Of a stretch of 64,000 nt of DNA, positions 34,780-46,264 are shown one piece after another. A model generated the notes under the pieces. The model was not told the origin of the DNA. It saw nothing but the letters and a program-made list of their open reading frames with translations, and did not search any database. The DNA lies in assembly GCA_030765065.1 (NCBI GenBank), contig CM060978.1, forward strand, positions 61,372,421 to 61,436,420. The letters run 5' to 3'. Position numbers and translations under genes: made by a program. Each line of letters begins with the position of its first letter. The stretch's first letter is position 1. This DNA is from Deroplatys truncata (Eukaryota > Arthropoda > Insecta > Mantodea > Mantidae).

Positions 34780-35443
34780 AAATAGCATAATTTGTCTTAT
34801 GCATATCCCACCCAACATTTTTATATGCAGATTTCGTCAGAAATACACGTTTTGAAATTCACTGAATTCAGAATATGTATCCTTGCTTTCTCTAATGTGT
34901 TTAAATAACTTAACTGAGTAACTAAATGTAGGATAAATACTAAATTTTCTATTCAAGATCAACATCTTTCAAGGATGGAACCCCACCCAAAAATACAAAT
35001 TGTTAGTTTTTTCTATTAAAATTTGTTTTAACGGTTTTTATTAAAATACTTTTTTTTCCTTTCTTTCTTTAACGAGTTACCTCCTCTTTGTTGGACTAAC
35101 TCCCCAAGGACTTACAAGCCAATGCCTTGTGTCAGTAGCCTGTCGAGGAGTAAGCAAACTCTGGTTCATAGAATCTCCAGGATGGGTGTTCATCCCAATG
35201 ATATGGCGGTGAAGAAGGAAATTAAATGTAACGATGAAAGGCATGATAGGAAAATTCTAGATCACATTATGCAACCTCGATTCACCTACATACCAAAGAA
35301 AACCACGAAAAAGTTTACGGTGAACCCGGTACTTCCCGAATCAGGTATTAGTTATCGCCTGAGCCTTCCCGCTCGGTGGGATTAAAATATTACACGTCGA
35401 GAATATCTTATGACTAATTCTGAATGAATTTTGTATAAATGTT
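34780..35443 (-). mobile_element. Diverged A-family copy interrupted by retroposon E and ended by B
   Basis: 'atcccacccaacatttttat' then 'cagatttcgtcagaaatac' mark the A left third. It is cut at about 35048 by E and resumes at 35381, then is cut by B at 35443. A short continuation ('tggtaaatatggg') follows the B copy. Confidence 0.6.
35049..35380 (-). mobile_element. SINE-like retroposon E with A-rich tail
   Basis: A 332-bp insert flanked by a perfect 9-bp duplication ATTAAAATA (35040-35048, 35381-35389). On the minus strand it starts CCCACCGAGCGGG (a small hairpin), has GGGTTCACC (weak B box) about 50 bp in, and ends in an A/G-rich tail (AAAGAAAGAAAGG then A8). The layout is that of a LINE-mobilised short retroposon. 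The 87-codon plus frame across it is incidental. Confidence 0.7.
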
Positions 35444-36378
35444 TGAGAAAGGTAAATTTTATTAGCTCCACATATGGACGACAATTTGAGAAAGCTTGTA
35501 CTGAAGGAATGAGTTCTATTGTATTTCAACTGTTGGGGAGCCGAACTTGTAATAGTTGCGACCGCATGTATAGTACCCGCTTTCCGGTAGCCTTCACCCT
35601 AAATGTACTTTCAGGCGGCCTTTGCCCCAAGTTTAAAAAATATATTAACTTTGTAATTTGACAGTTTCTTTAAATTATTATATTTAAGTTTGCTTCGGTT
35701 GTGTCAGTATTATTGTTAGAGACACGTTTCTCTTAGCAGGGTTGTGGTATGACTAAGAATGTAGGCAGATTATCATTTTACTTCATTCCTTTTTATTAAT
35801 ACTTGATACGATTTAAAAAACACTTCACTGATGTAGAGAGCTGTGACATTCTTTTATGAATTTTATTGCACTTCTTAACACGTGAACTATTTTTCGTCTA
35901 ACACGAATACTACTAAATCTCTCGAGGATGTGTCTCGCGTCCAGTTAGGAACACTGTTTGCAGGCAACTGAACTGATTTCAACCGCCTAAACTTGTAAAT
36001 TTCTGTATTTCAAGTCGGTGATTGGCTATTCCTAATCCAATAGAATACCTTCATTTGACTAAACTTTTTTTTCTGGTTGTTGATTGGCTATTTTTATAAA
36101 CTGTCACTAAAATTACATTGTTGCTTCCCATAATCACAAGTAACATTTAAACTCTGAAACTCATTATTGCCTCAAGGTTACCTCATTGTTAGCAACTTTT
36201 AACCTATTATTCTCACATAATATATTACACATAGACACAATAATACAAGCATATACAATGACTGTTACATACATTTTACAAATTATTACATACACATATT
36301 GCTTCAATGCGGGCTGCTATTGAATTTATTGTTATATAATTTGACTGAAATCATTTAAGTGTTAAAAACACTGCCTCA
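35444..36378 (-). mobile_element. B-family solo LTR with TGTT/TGGT flanks
   Basis: 935 bp from TGAGAAAGG to ...ACACTGCCTCA. The flanks TGTT and TGGT form a 4-bp duplication with one mismatch. CCAAT-type blocks lie at about 36022, 36038 and 36080. It sits in an A copy at the 'ataactggtaaac' block. Confidence 0.82.
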
Positions 36379-36581
36379 TGGTAAATATGGGAAATATTTG
36401 CATTACATCTGTATATTTCCTCCACTGCTTTTTCCTCATTTATTTCTTATTTTTGTAGAGAAGCTGACTCATTTAAGGCTTTCAATTAATATTTATGTGC
36501 AAATGGTTTTTATAAAAATCCTATTAAGTTAAACTGTGTTTATCCAAAGATATTATTCACTATACGGTTCCATTCGATGAA

Positions 36582-37013
36582 TCAGCAGTGAATTTTTAGC
36601 AAATTTGTGGCTAAGTTGGGAAGACCTTTGCCTTTACGTCTTAGTGATAGGCCAAACACGCACAATGGCATTATGATGTCACGTCCGGTCTCGTTGTTTG
36701 CACTATCCCCCGAAGCGCCCACAATTTTGGTTGCAGACGAGTCCTGAATGTCAACACAAGGATTTTCATCAACATGAGAACTGGAGCAATCAATGAGTGT
36801 TTTGAGTCCAGTTTCTTGCACGTATTGAATATTGGCAGTTTTGGCTACAGCAGTGTGCTTCTTATTCTTCCTTCTTTTTCTTTGTTGATTTTTGTTTTGT
36901 CTTTTGATTCTTCTGTTCGTTTCCTCATTTCGTAGGCATGAAATAACACAGAACCACTGAACGAAATTGAATGTGAGTTTGAAAATGTTGACTTTCTCAA
37001 GAAATGCCTTCAA
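36582..37013 (-). CDS. Hypothetical open frame with a basic segment (uncertain)
   Basis: 143 codons on the minus strand, the longest frame outside the transposons. The first ~20 codons overlap an A remnant. The middle is strongly basic (Arg/Lys/Asn-rich with KRQNKNQQRKRRKNKKH), followed by a Ser/Asp-rich stretch with Cys. A splice-acceptor-like TTTCGTTCAG lies at about 36960 on the minus strand, so a coding exon could begin there. No domain recognised. It may be a host exon or processed pseudogene, or chance. Confidence 0.25.
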   Translation of the reverse strand: MKAFLEKVNIFKLTFNFVQWFCVISCLRNEETNRRIKRQNKNQQRKRRKNKKHTAVAKTANIQYVQETGLKTLIDCSSSHVDENPCVDIQDSSATKIVGASGDSANNETGRDIIMPLCVFGLSLRRKGKGLPNLATNLLKIHC

Positions 37014-37165
37014 CTATTTTGACTAAAATGCTATAGGTGTGTTGAAGATGTTTTTATGACAAATGGAATCTATATCTTCAGTTTACATTGTTAATCATTT
37101 CCGAGATATTCTTAATCTTTGCTTTGTATTTTCCATTATTTACACTTTTCTCAAGTGGAAAATCG
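36990..37165 (-). mobile_element. Diverged A-family fragment
   Basis: 'tattttgactaaaatgctat', 'tttttatgacaaatgga' and 'atttccgagatattctta' in A order. Confidence 0.5.
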
Positions 37166-37167
37166 TA

Positions 37168-37745
37168 CCTAGCAGGTAGAGAAGGTGTTGCATTCCACAG
37201 TAAAGTGGATATTGAGATTTCACAGGAAATATATACGTTGAGGCCCCTGAATCCATAAAAGAAATTTACAAAAAAGGTCCATGTGTGTTTGAGTTAAAAA
37301 CAAAATGTCCACTAAATACCAAACTTGGTTCAGCATCTTCCAAGGATGTGACCGAAGATTTTCAAGCAAATTCCCAACCACAAGTTATCCTTTTCATAGA
37401 AGATTTCTTGAATTTTCAGGAATAGCTGTGAACTGTTCTTCATTCAGTTGGAATTTCGTGTACTGTTGTATAACCAGTAAACGCCAAGAGATAGACGAAA
37501 ACGTACTACACAACGAATGTACATAGATATCTTTAAAACACATAATTTATCAGCCATTTGTAGTATCAGCCATTTCCGTTAAAATTGGTTTCAATTGTTC
37601 AATTTCGTAACTTGTTGCGTCCTGCCGCTATTCACATATCTCTCCCGATGTTATGGAAATAGTATGCAATTTTAAAATCATAAAATTTTAAACATATGAT
37701 TATCGATTGTACTCACCCTACTCCCCTTGTACCTACAACGAAATG
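37168..37745 (-). mobile_element. A-subfamily copy cut by a mariner remnant
   Basis: Starts 'ggtagagaaggtgttgcatt' and follows A to 'cttgtacctacaacgaaatg', where the mariner remnant begins. Same subfamily as 11430-12676. Confidence 0.6.
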
Positions 37746-37747
37746 TA

Positions 37748-38430
37748 CAGGATGTTTCCATGATGATACAAACTTTCAGGGAAGATTAAGGAGGATAAAT
37801 GTACGAATTTTATATAAGGAACAACTCCGTCGCAAGTTATAGGTAAAAGTTGTTTTGGGGCACGTATGAAAGCGAAATTATGTGAACTTACGAATATCTA
37901 TATTTTTAGCTGTACTACTTACACAAGCCGTGATAGTACAACAGGTGTTCAAAATGGCGTCCTCCAGCTCCGGTGCAGACATGACAACGTCGGACGAAGT
38001 TCTATCATACTCGGGCGAGCAACCCTGGAGTCGCTCTAACTAACTCGATTAACTGGAGCTGTGTACTCTGTGCTTTTGAGAGACATACTCAGGTTCTTGG
38101 AACATATCCCACTTGTGGTAGTCAACGTATGTGGTTTCAGCTTGATGGAGCCCCAGCTCACTTTCACATCATGACCGAGAACATCTCAACCAGACATTCC
38201 CTGAAAAATGGATAGGAAGAGGAGCCCTGTACCATGGCCAGCCCGTTCGCTTGATCTGACTCCACTTGATTTTTTTTCTTGTGGGGTTGTGTGAAAAGTC
38301 TTGTGTACGAGACACGAGTACCAAACGAAGAGGAGCTACTAGCCGGATTCCTCACTGCCTTGACATCTTCAGAGCGAATATAATCCACATACCTCGCCGC
38401 GAGGCAGATGTTGCGCGTACTTTACACTAC
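37748..38430 (+). mobile_element. Mariner-superfamily remnant
   Basis: The left end CAGGATGTTTCCATGATG follows a TA (37746-37747) in an A copy. A short leader is followed, with deletion, by the C-terminal half of a transposase. The right terminus was not found. Non-functional. Confidence 0.65.
38035..38396 (+). pseudogene. Degenerate transposase fragment (mariner/Tc1-like)
   Basis: Frame-hopping similarity in order: LTGAVYSVLLRDILRFL, FQLDGAPAHF (second catalytic Asp), TFPEKWIGRG, SLDLTPLDFF (third Asp), then GCVKSLVYETRVPNEEELL. At least three frameshifts lie between 38150 and 38290. The N-terminal DNA-binding half is missing. The phrase set is characteristic of insect mariner-type transposases with an FFLWG motif. 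Confidence 0.8.
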
Positions 38431-38636
38431 TAAAGTTCACTGCATAAAGAGGTTGAAACAACCCATACCATTCGTTTTATCACCATTTACTTCCAACCAA
38501 TGCATCACCCAAGCTATTCGAATATTCTGGACATTACTATAAAATACCTTCAGAGTTGAGTAGACGCTTCCGCTCCAGGACTACCAACCCATTCCGGGAG
38601 GGTCGACCCAAATCATCCTACTAAACTAAATTTCCA
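38431..38636. other. Unassigned sequence right of the mariner remnant
   Basis: It may contain the rest of the mariner or another insert. 'cgggagggtcgacc' near 38597 is unlike the A background. Confidence 0.3.
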
Positions 38637-39150
38637 TGTGCTCGCCACAATATTTTCATGACAAATTAAATGTATATCTTAAATGTTCTTAGGAATTATT
38701 CTTAGGAAATAATCTTAGGAATAGTCTCTAAAGTCCTCTTCATTCTGAAGACTTTTACATAACTGTAAACCGTAAGGGATAGATAAAGGCATACTACACA
38801 AAAAGTACACACAATTTACGACAAATAAAATTGTTCGGCATTAACCATTTCCGAGATATTATTTATTATTGCTTCGAATTGTCAAATGCTTATACTTTCC
38901 TCTAGTGAAAAATCGGTATCTGGTTTTTCCTCCCTCGTGATCACGCAAAGAAACCGACTTTCAAAGGCTTCACATAGCGACCCACTCCTAAAAAATTTGA
39001 CTAACCATATTCCAATATTCTCCATAATAAAACAATTTCTACAATGTTTATGTTCACTGGTATGAAGGAGATAGAACAATGTATAAATGTTCATAAGAAT
39101 AGTTTGTTGAAGAATGGGTGGACAAAGTAATGCGAATTTAACACGTCATC
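38637..39150 (-). mobile_element. Diverged A-family fragment
   Basis: 'atattttcatgacaaatta', 'gtcctcttcattctgaag' and 'atttccgagatattattta' in A order, ending at 'gacaaagtaatgcga'. Confidence 0.6.
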
Positions 39151-39214
39151 GGTTTTAATAATTGTTAACTTGAAACACACTCACATGATAATTCCAGACT
39201 CCGCGGAGAGTAGG

Positions 39215-39330
39215 GAACGTTTCTAACTAAATTAAAATTCCCCATCCCAGTCCTGAACTGAACCCAGAACTTCTGTGTTGAGAAGTTAGAACGCACGGAC
39301 GCGACCACAGAAATAGTCAAGCCTTGTATC
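39215..39330 (-). mobile_element. tRNA-like SINE fragment
   Basis: The minus strand has TGGTCGCGTCCGTGCG (A-box-like) and GGGTTCAGTTC (B-box-like) about 35 bp apart. No tail was identified. Confidence 0.4.
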
Positions 39331-40190
39331 TTAATAAACAGAGTGTTAAAGGCACTTCTAAAAGTACCGACAGCATTTCTAATCGTGTGTACTTAAACGG
39401 CTTCTCTGCTTGTTTTTGACCCAAAACAGCGTTTAAATTAATTTCACCACACATTAACCACAACCCAAGGCACGCACTTTGATGGCTTCTCAAGCATTTT
39501 CCTTTTGAACCAATGACGTCATAACAAAAGAGACAATATTGCCCCCTATCCCGTATTCCAGAAACTAATTAGCCAAGTTCTTTTTATCTGCTCACGTCAC
39601 TTTTTATTCTCCTGCTGGTAAGACAATAGCAGGGAACAGCTACCTTGATCTTTCTTTCTTTTTTTTGTTTACCCTTCCTAAGGATCTTTTCTATACAAGA
39701 TAATTAAAAATTTTACATCAAAAGCCTCTTTTCGTTTATTAGACTATCTTTTCAGTAAGTTAGAGCAAGTTTCCTGCACATAATGAGAACCTGCGTGCCA
39801 ATTCTCCAAGTTGCCATGACAACGAAATCCTTTTCAAGGTGAATCTAAAACCTTGGTCATAAAGAACAGAGATCGAGACCTGGTAATGTATACTAATATA
39901 AAGACAGAAAATTTTGATGATTTATGGATAGAGAGAAGGAGAAAGGAATGGAGGAAGGATGTCTCTGTAGGATAATCCCAAAAACCTCTCAACCGTATTT
40001 GACAATACTTTCATACTGTAAAGGCCTATTCTTTCTTGCAGATATAGGCTATAAATACCTTCCAATTTCAATTCATGTATTACTAAACATTAAAAAGGAT
40101 TTACAGTCTTCGTTGAGAATGCCTTGGAGTAGAAAATAGTTTCTGTGCTCCGCTGAGAATGCCTGTAAAAACAAAAGCCGGTTACATTTT
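39331..40190. other. Unrecognised interval
   Basis: A 71-codon plus frame at 39924-40139 starts with a charged stretch but has no recognisable domain. No repeat family. Confidence 0.35.
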
Positions 40191-40425
40191 ATTCCAACCG
40201 TATCTGCTTCACATTCAAGAGATCGCAGGTTCGAATGTTGCCTAGGGCGAGTTTACACGATTAAGGGTTTCTTTCTGGGACTTTCCCTTATCCAAACAAG
40301 ATGAATGTCGGTTAACTCTAAGCTCTATGGACCCTAAGGCTCATTTGAGTCGTATTTGCCCATTTCATTCATCGTTCGGTATGACCCGCCTTGTTGAAAG
40401 AACGTTGGACTTTAAAAAGAATATG
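40191..40425 (+). mobile_element. SINE-like repeat
   Basis: B-box-like CAGGTTCGAATGTTGCC at 40227-40243, then a body with 'gaatgtcggttaactctaag' that ends near 'gaacgttggacttt'. The A box is weak. Confidence 0.45.
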
Positions 40426-40659
40426 AAAAAATACAGACCTTAAAAACCAATAGTCAATTCTGTTTATAGCAGTACCAATCTAACTTGCCACTTGTTTTTG
40501 GAGTGTTTGAGCTCGTTGCACGATATATTACAGACCGATGTTGTATTTACTCGACCCAGCACATTGGTGCCATATGAAGCGGTCGCGTAACAATTAAGTC
40601 TCTTCTTTCTCCGGCTAGCGTTGAGCAGTGTCGACTCTGTAAAGTCTACAGGGGGTGGT

Positions 40660-40696
<37 letters not shown>

Positions 40697-42389
40697 GATA
40701 ATAAAAACATCGGCTCTGGTGAATACTGGCTTTATTATACTCTTATGTTACACATTCAGGAACGCGAGCCACCACTCCGTCACTTATCCGCGACTGACCT
40801 CGAGATGATTTGTTAGTCGGCAGTATTAAGAAGTATTGTAATACTTTCCCTGCGGCCTAACTTGTACGGTGCGGAGTTCAGCTAAGTCTGAAGTCAGTTG
40901 TATTCCGGCGCAGAGTTCAACTAAGAGTGCTTACATGTCACAGGGTTCCGCGAAGAGTGTAGTTACATGGCGCAGGGTTCAGCGAAAAGTATAGTTACTA
41001 GTATTTTGTGGATTTCGCCATGTTTGATTTCATCCCTACTCCGCATATGTCACGTGATTATTTTGTTCGATTTTCAATCATGTGACGATCTCCTGTTTTC
41101 GTATTCGCCAGCTCGTACACTTGACATTCCATTTACTGGCTAAAATTTCAGTTCTGTTCAGGTTTCTCTTCCCACGGTACTATTTATAATTAGTTTAATT
41201 TATACTGTAGCACGTACATATGTTTATGGCTTTAAGCCTTTTCTCGGCACAAACATAATGTTTCTTCCAAATTGAAAAGAAATAGCACTTTTCGAGACTT
41301 ATTTTCCACAGACATTTAATGGTTCAGTGCACTTGTACACTTACCGACAGACCTTTCCTGTCCCAAGAAAGGGGATGGGCTAGTGACTCGAACCTTACTT
41401 CCTCAAACAATTGCAATATTGTGTATGAAGATTTTTTTTCTATCAAGTTACAATATTAAATACAACATCTTTGTTTAACCTATATACAATCAAATCAAAT
41501 ACGGAGCCGAGTTGACATTTTAAATCTTTATTTAATCTATATACAATCAAATCAAATGCGGGGCCGAGTTGAACCGTATCAACCTCCAGCATGTTAATAG
41601 AACAGATAAAGCTCGTCTCCCGAAACCTTTGATGAACTTCAAACCACACAACACCACGACCAGTGGGAAGATCACCAACACGATAAAAACAAAGTTTGTC
41701 GCCAGTAAAATCAGGCAGTTGAAACAAATATGACATTATCCTAAATGATAAAGACGACTTTGAGGATTTCCATTTTTAGTCAAAACTGCCCTAGAACAAC
41801 GATAGAAGGAATTAACCTCCAGTGCAAATATTTATCGGAACAAATAATAAATCATAAACAGGGTTAGAAAACACATCACAGTCTTAGTAAGCATTTTTGC
41901 ACAGCTTTTAACTTCGCTAGCTGTTTTCCCTTGCGGATTTAAATTCCAAGTGAAATCCGTCACTGGTTTTTAATTCGCCACAAGCTTGAACTGTGTCAGG
42001 TGTCGCAGTTCTCATGCACTCCATAAAACTCTTTTCTACTGGTCATTGTTTTCTGCCAGCATTATCCTCTTTTTTCTCTTCCTTTCCTTTTTTTTCTCTT
42101 TTTTTTCGCGCCGATGGTCTCTGTGAGGGTAATTGGACGTGTGCAGGTTCACAGTCCTGGTGCATGTACGTAGTGAGAGAATAAAACTGAAAATGTACCT
42201 AGCACCTTTGGTAAGGTACGACAAAAAGTTATAACTTTAAAATTTACAAGGAAACGATGTGGTTTTAGCTAACAGTCAATTTGATACAAAAGCTGGTCAG
42301 CTAGAGATTGTTAAGCAGGTTTCCATTTATAAATGGTAACTTATAATAAGACACCATCGGTGTCGGTTTTTAAGCAAAGCTTTATTTGA
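40426..42389. other. Mostly unrecognised interval
   Basis: Contains a (TA)n run (40664-40693), a cluster of 'cgcagggttcagc'-type short repeats near 40900-40990, and the 57-bp tandem repeat listed separately. Short frames at 41443-41736 and 41993-42224 have no recognised domain. Confidence 0.4.
41468..41581. repeat. Two-copy 57-bp tandem repeat
   Basis: Two units (41468-41524 and 41525-41581), sharing 'ctatatacaatcaaatcaaa' and 'gccgagttga'. The period is 19 codons, so the 97-codon minus frame (41443-41736) reads through both as a 19-residue repeat containing FDLIVYRLNKD. Confidence 0.85.
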
Positions 42390-44416
42390 AACGTTTTCTG
42401 ACAAGAAATTAAAGTACTCTTCAAAGTAAGACCATCAGATTCTGTGATGTCTATCCATCTTTCACCGAGGTTTATTATCCCGCGACGGTACCATGTCAGG
42501 TTTTTGATGCGAAGAATTTGGTGAGACCCGCTTCCACAGATTCAATGTTTTGGGGCAGTATTTTTAACACTTGAATTGTATAATATATAAATTCAATAAC
42601 AGCCCGCTTTGAAGCAATATGTATGTAATAATTTATAAAAAAATGTATGTAACACTCATTGCATATGCTTATATTATTGTAAACATGTATAGTAATGATA
42701 TGTGAATGCATTACGTAGTTTAATAATGTAAGAGCTGTAGAATAATAAGTTTAAAGTTGCTAACAATGAGGTAACCTTGAGGCAATAATGATTTTGAGAG
42801 TTTGAATGCTACTAGTCATGATTAGGGCAGCAATAACGTAAATTTTGTAAGAGTTTAAAGTTAGCCAATCAACAGCCAGAAAAAGCTTTAGTAAAATGCA
42901 GGTATTCTATTGGACTAGGATTAGCCAATCAGAGACTTGAAATACAGAAGCTTACGGGTTTGGACGGTTGAAATATGTTCAGTTGGCTGCAGACCTTTGT
43001 AGTGACCGGATATAAGATTGTTCTCTAAAGAAATATTACGTATTCGTGTGAAACGAAAATTAAGTATACGCATTAACAAAGTGCAAGTTTTAAATTAAAG
43101 AATCTCACAGCTCTTAATATCAGTGTAGCGCCATTTAATTTGTATCAAGGATTAATAAAAAGAAGTGAATTTAAACTTAAAATCTGTGTAAGCTTACATT
43201 CTTGTCGCACCACACCCTGTCTAAGAGTTACGTAACTCTAAAACAATACTGATGCGGCCGAGGCAAAAACAAACATAAATAATATCTATAGAACCAGTTT
43301 AATAACACAGTTAATATTATTTTTTTAAATTTGGAGCGTAACATCAAAAATACATCTTCAAATCGGCTTCTCATACGTAGCAGCATATTACGTAAAATAC
43401 ATCTTCAAATTAACGTCCAAAGCGTGGTGCAAACTCCAACAACAATAAACAACGTAAACTCCAAGAACAATACTTCTTCAAGTTGGCTTCCATACGTGGG
43501 GCAGTTAAAATAATAACAGTAAATAAAATTCTTCTTCAGTTTTCAAAATTTCTTCCACGCAAGAAATGACCCATGGATCAAAACAAATGGTAATCTGAAG
43601 GCACAAGATCAGGACTGTATGCTGGGTATGGTAGCAGTTCGACTCCTTCCAATTCCTAAACTTCTGTCATGGTTGTTCATGCAGTATGGGATCTTGCATT
43701 GTCCTGCTGCAAGAGAACTCTGTTTCGGTTAATTAATGCTGGGTATCTCCATCTCAAATTTCATGAACTCGTTGCAGTTGTTGAGAATAAAGATCCGCAT
43801 TGACTGCATGCCCATTTGGAACACACTACCAGTGGATCACTCCTTCAAAATTCCACCAGACATACATTACATTGCAGCCGAACTAATTTTCTTTTAACAA
43901 TGACTTTGGCAGTTGACGGTACTGAGCCACTCTTTCAAAGCATCAGGCTTGCAGTAAAGACCCTTTTTTCATCAGATGTGACAATTCTCCTTATAAATCT
44001 AGCATCCATGGGATTACCAATAAGCTGATGACAGATATGTGCTCTACGTTGAGCCTGTTGAGGTGTCAATTCACGAGGTACAGATCTACAGCTTCTGCTT
44101 GATTTATCCAAGTCTTTAATCTGGCGATGTATGGATATTTTGATGGACCAAGTTCTTCCGACAGCCTAGGAGTACTTTTTTGCTAATGTTCTTCCAAAAC
44201 TCTGCGTGTATTCTCAATACTCCATAATTTAGATCTTCCAGAACGTAGTAAATCTTAAGTGTTTCTTCTCCAGTGTTGAAACATTGGAACCATCGTTATG
44301 CCACAATAACGACACCTTCTCTTTCCACATATTTTTCGAGCCACGACAGCAACTTTATAATCTGGTTTCCAGTAGTTCTTTAGAAGGATTCTAATCTCAA
44401 ACTTTGTAACCTCCAT
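42390..44416 (-). pseudogene. Mariner transposase pseudogene split by a B solo LTR
   Basis: Read on the minus strand from ATG 44416: an N-terminal region with RILLKNYWKPDYKVA, then SGRSKLWSIENTRRVLEE, then RRIVTSDEK (first Asp, 43971-43997), NVMYVWW, then LLQQDNARSHTA (second Asp), and YPAYSPDLVPSDYHLF (third Asp near 43590). The B element follows (42551-43538), then ESVEAGLTKFF, WYRRGI and GERWIDI near 42440. Several frameshifts and stops lie between. All three catalytic Asp positions are still readable. Terminal inverted repeats were not resolved. Confidence 0.88.
42551..43538 (+). mobile_element. B-family solo LTR with GTTT duplication, in a mariner
   Basis: 988 bp from TGGGGCAGTATTTTTAA to ...AAATTCTTCTTCA, flanked by a perfect GTTT (42547-42550, 43539-43542). 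It splits the coding region of a mariner pseudogene, which joins across it. CCAAT boxes lie near 42864 and 42924, with ATTGG near 42909. The distal part has several 'cttccatacgtggggca'-like short repeats. Confidence 0.9.
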
Positions 44417-44703
44417 TTTGTGATTGTGTATTAACAACTGAAGACTGACACATTTTCGCAATATACGCAGTACTAGCTGTGGCATCCTGTAAATTTTATT
44501 TGCGAACCAAAGAAAACCAATTCGATCTTATAAACCACAACTTTCCCTATTTATAGGCTTTTCTGTTGTAACTTTATAACTTGTTATTTATGAATTCAAG
44601 TATGTGTCAGAAATTGTAATAAATCAAGAAATGCAATTCTATAATTTCATATAACTATACAATGCAAAGAAAGAGAAATTATCGAAAGTAGTTATTATAC
44701 AAA

Positions 44704-45320
44704 TCTGATGTGTTACAGTCACATGACTTTCTCACTTATTGGTGGGTATACAAATTACTCTTACTAAAGCTTATTTTTCTATCTACTTCAACAATTTATT
44801 GGAGATAAACCTTTGTATAAATAGCTACATTACACATTTCGTTATGGATACAAAGGGAACAACGATAGTCAAATGTTTAAGAACTGGACCTATACGCTGA
44901 CCTTAAAATTCCATACAGTTTCCATGCAATCGTGAGAAACAACTGAATGTTGACAGGAGTTTAAAATAGTTACGAAGTATTGAACAATGTCAACCATTCA
45001 TAACGAATACCCTGGAAATGGTTTGTGACACTAAAAATGTTATTTGAAATTAGTTGTTTATTTTTAAAGACATCTACCTTTTTTGCACAGTGCATTTTCG
45101 TCTATCGCTCAATGTCTATCAGTTATACAAGATTATACAAATTGCCTTCTGAATGAACTCAAGATATACGTTTTATTTGTTATGAATATCCTTAATATAT
45201 GGTATTTTAATCAAACTTGTTAGAGATATTTTTCAGAAATTAAAAATTTTGATAAAAGTTCCAAGTAAAAGGCAGTGGGGGTGGGAGATTGGTCTTGAAA
45301 CTCCTGATGTCGCATTTTTT
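44704..45320 (+). mobile_element. A-subfamily element, right end missing
   Basis: Starts TCTGATGTGTTACAGTCAC and follows the 11430-type subfamily (TTTCGTTATGGATACAAAGG) to 'ctcctgatgtcgcatt'. Confidence 0.65.
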
Positions 45321-46264
45321 AGTTTTCAGTGGAAGAGATGGTGTTTCACAGTAGCGAAGATGAACAAGCACTTAATAGCTCTTAAGGTATGCATTTTAGA
45401 GCCCATATTTACTGTATTTTTTATTCTTTTGGCCCATACTACCACCTCTCAAGGTATGGAATACTTTTTAACACCCTGTATATCTAGTGAATCGGATTAG
45501 AACGTTGACCCCCATTACATGCGGCATTAGACATCTTTGTTTTCTAGTAATCTAAGTTAGGCTGCATCACCTATATTCAGTACGTACATTTTGATAGTCA
45601 TAAAAAATACCTTAAACATACGTTATTTTAATAAAAATCGTGGGACCCAGCTTTAGAAATTCAAGAATAACCAAACAAGTTTTTATTTATAACATTCCGA
45701 TAAGATACATTATTGCGATAATAAAAGCCACTTAACTCTCGGGAATGCTTCTAAGACTCAAGAGTATAGTAAAGTTATACTTTACTTTCTATTAAATTGG
45801 ATATAGCCGCTCTAATACATAAAACATACATATACGACACCTGTCTCGTTTAAAACGGAAATACGAAAAGACAAATGTTGGGAATTTTTGTTTTTTAAAT
45901 CCATCCAGTCTTTCAATGTTTTCTCAGAATTCGTTTTTCTGTACGTAAGCGGATATCCGGGCTATTTGTAAGTCATCTGTTGTTTGAAATTAACTGGTTA
46001 ACCTGAGATGGACAAGTGAAAGTTGGGTTGCCTAACTGGAAGGATTTCGTGTACGGCTTCCACGTTGCTTGGAAACGAAACAGCCTTATCCCCCCAGTGC
46101 TAACCGGAGGAGGAGGGTATATCGAGGACGTATTTCTGTCCAACATCACCTGTTTGCCTCAACGGAAGCTATCAACTTTGTAAACTTTATTATTCCTGGA
46201 GGAATTGAATTAATTAACGTACAGTAATGAACAGTAATGAATGAAGAAAGATGATAAAAAAAAG
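45321..46264. other. Unassigned interval, possible small DNA-transposon end
   Basis: 'aacaccctgtata' at 45471-45483 resembles the terminal sequence of many insect DNA transposons, but no matching inverted end was found. A short diverged A block lies near 45600-45650. No gene. Confidence 0.3.

Noticed and set aside
45471-45483. A complete small DNA transposon ending in ACACCCTGTATA
   Set aside because: Only one end is visible. No inverted partner or target duplication was found.
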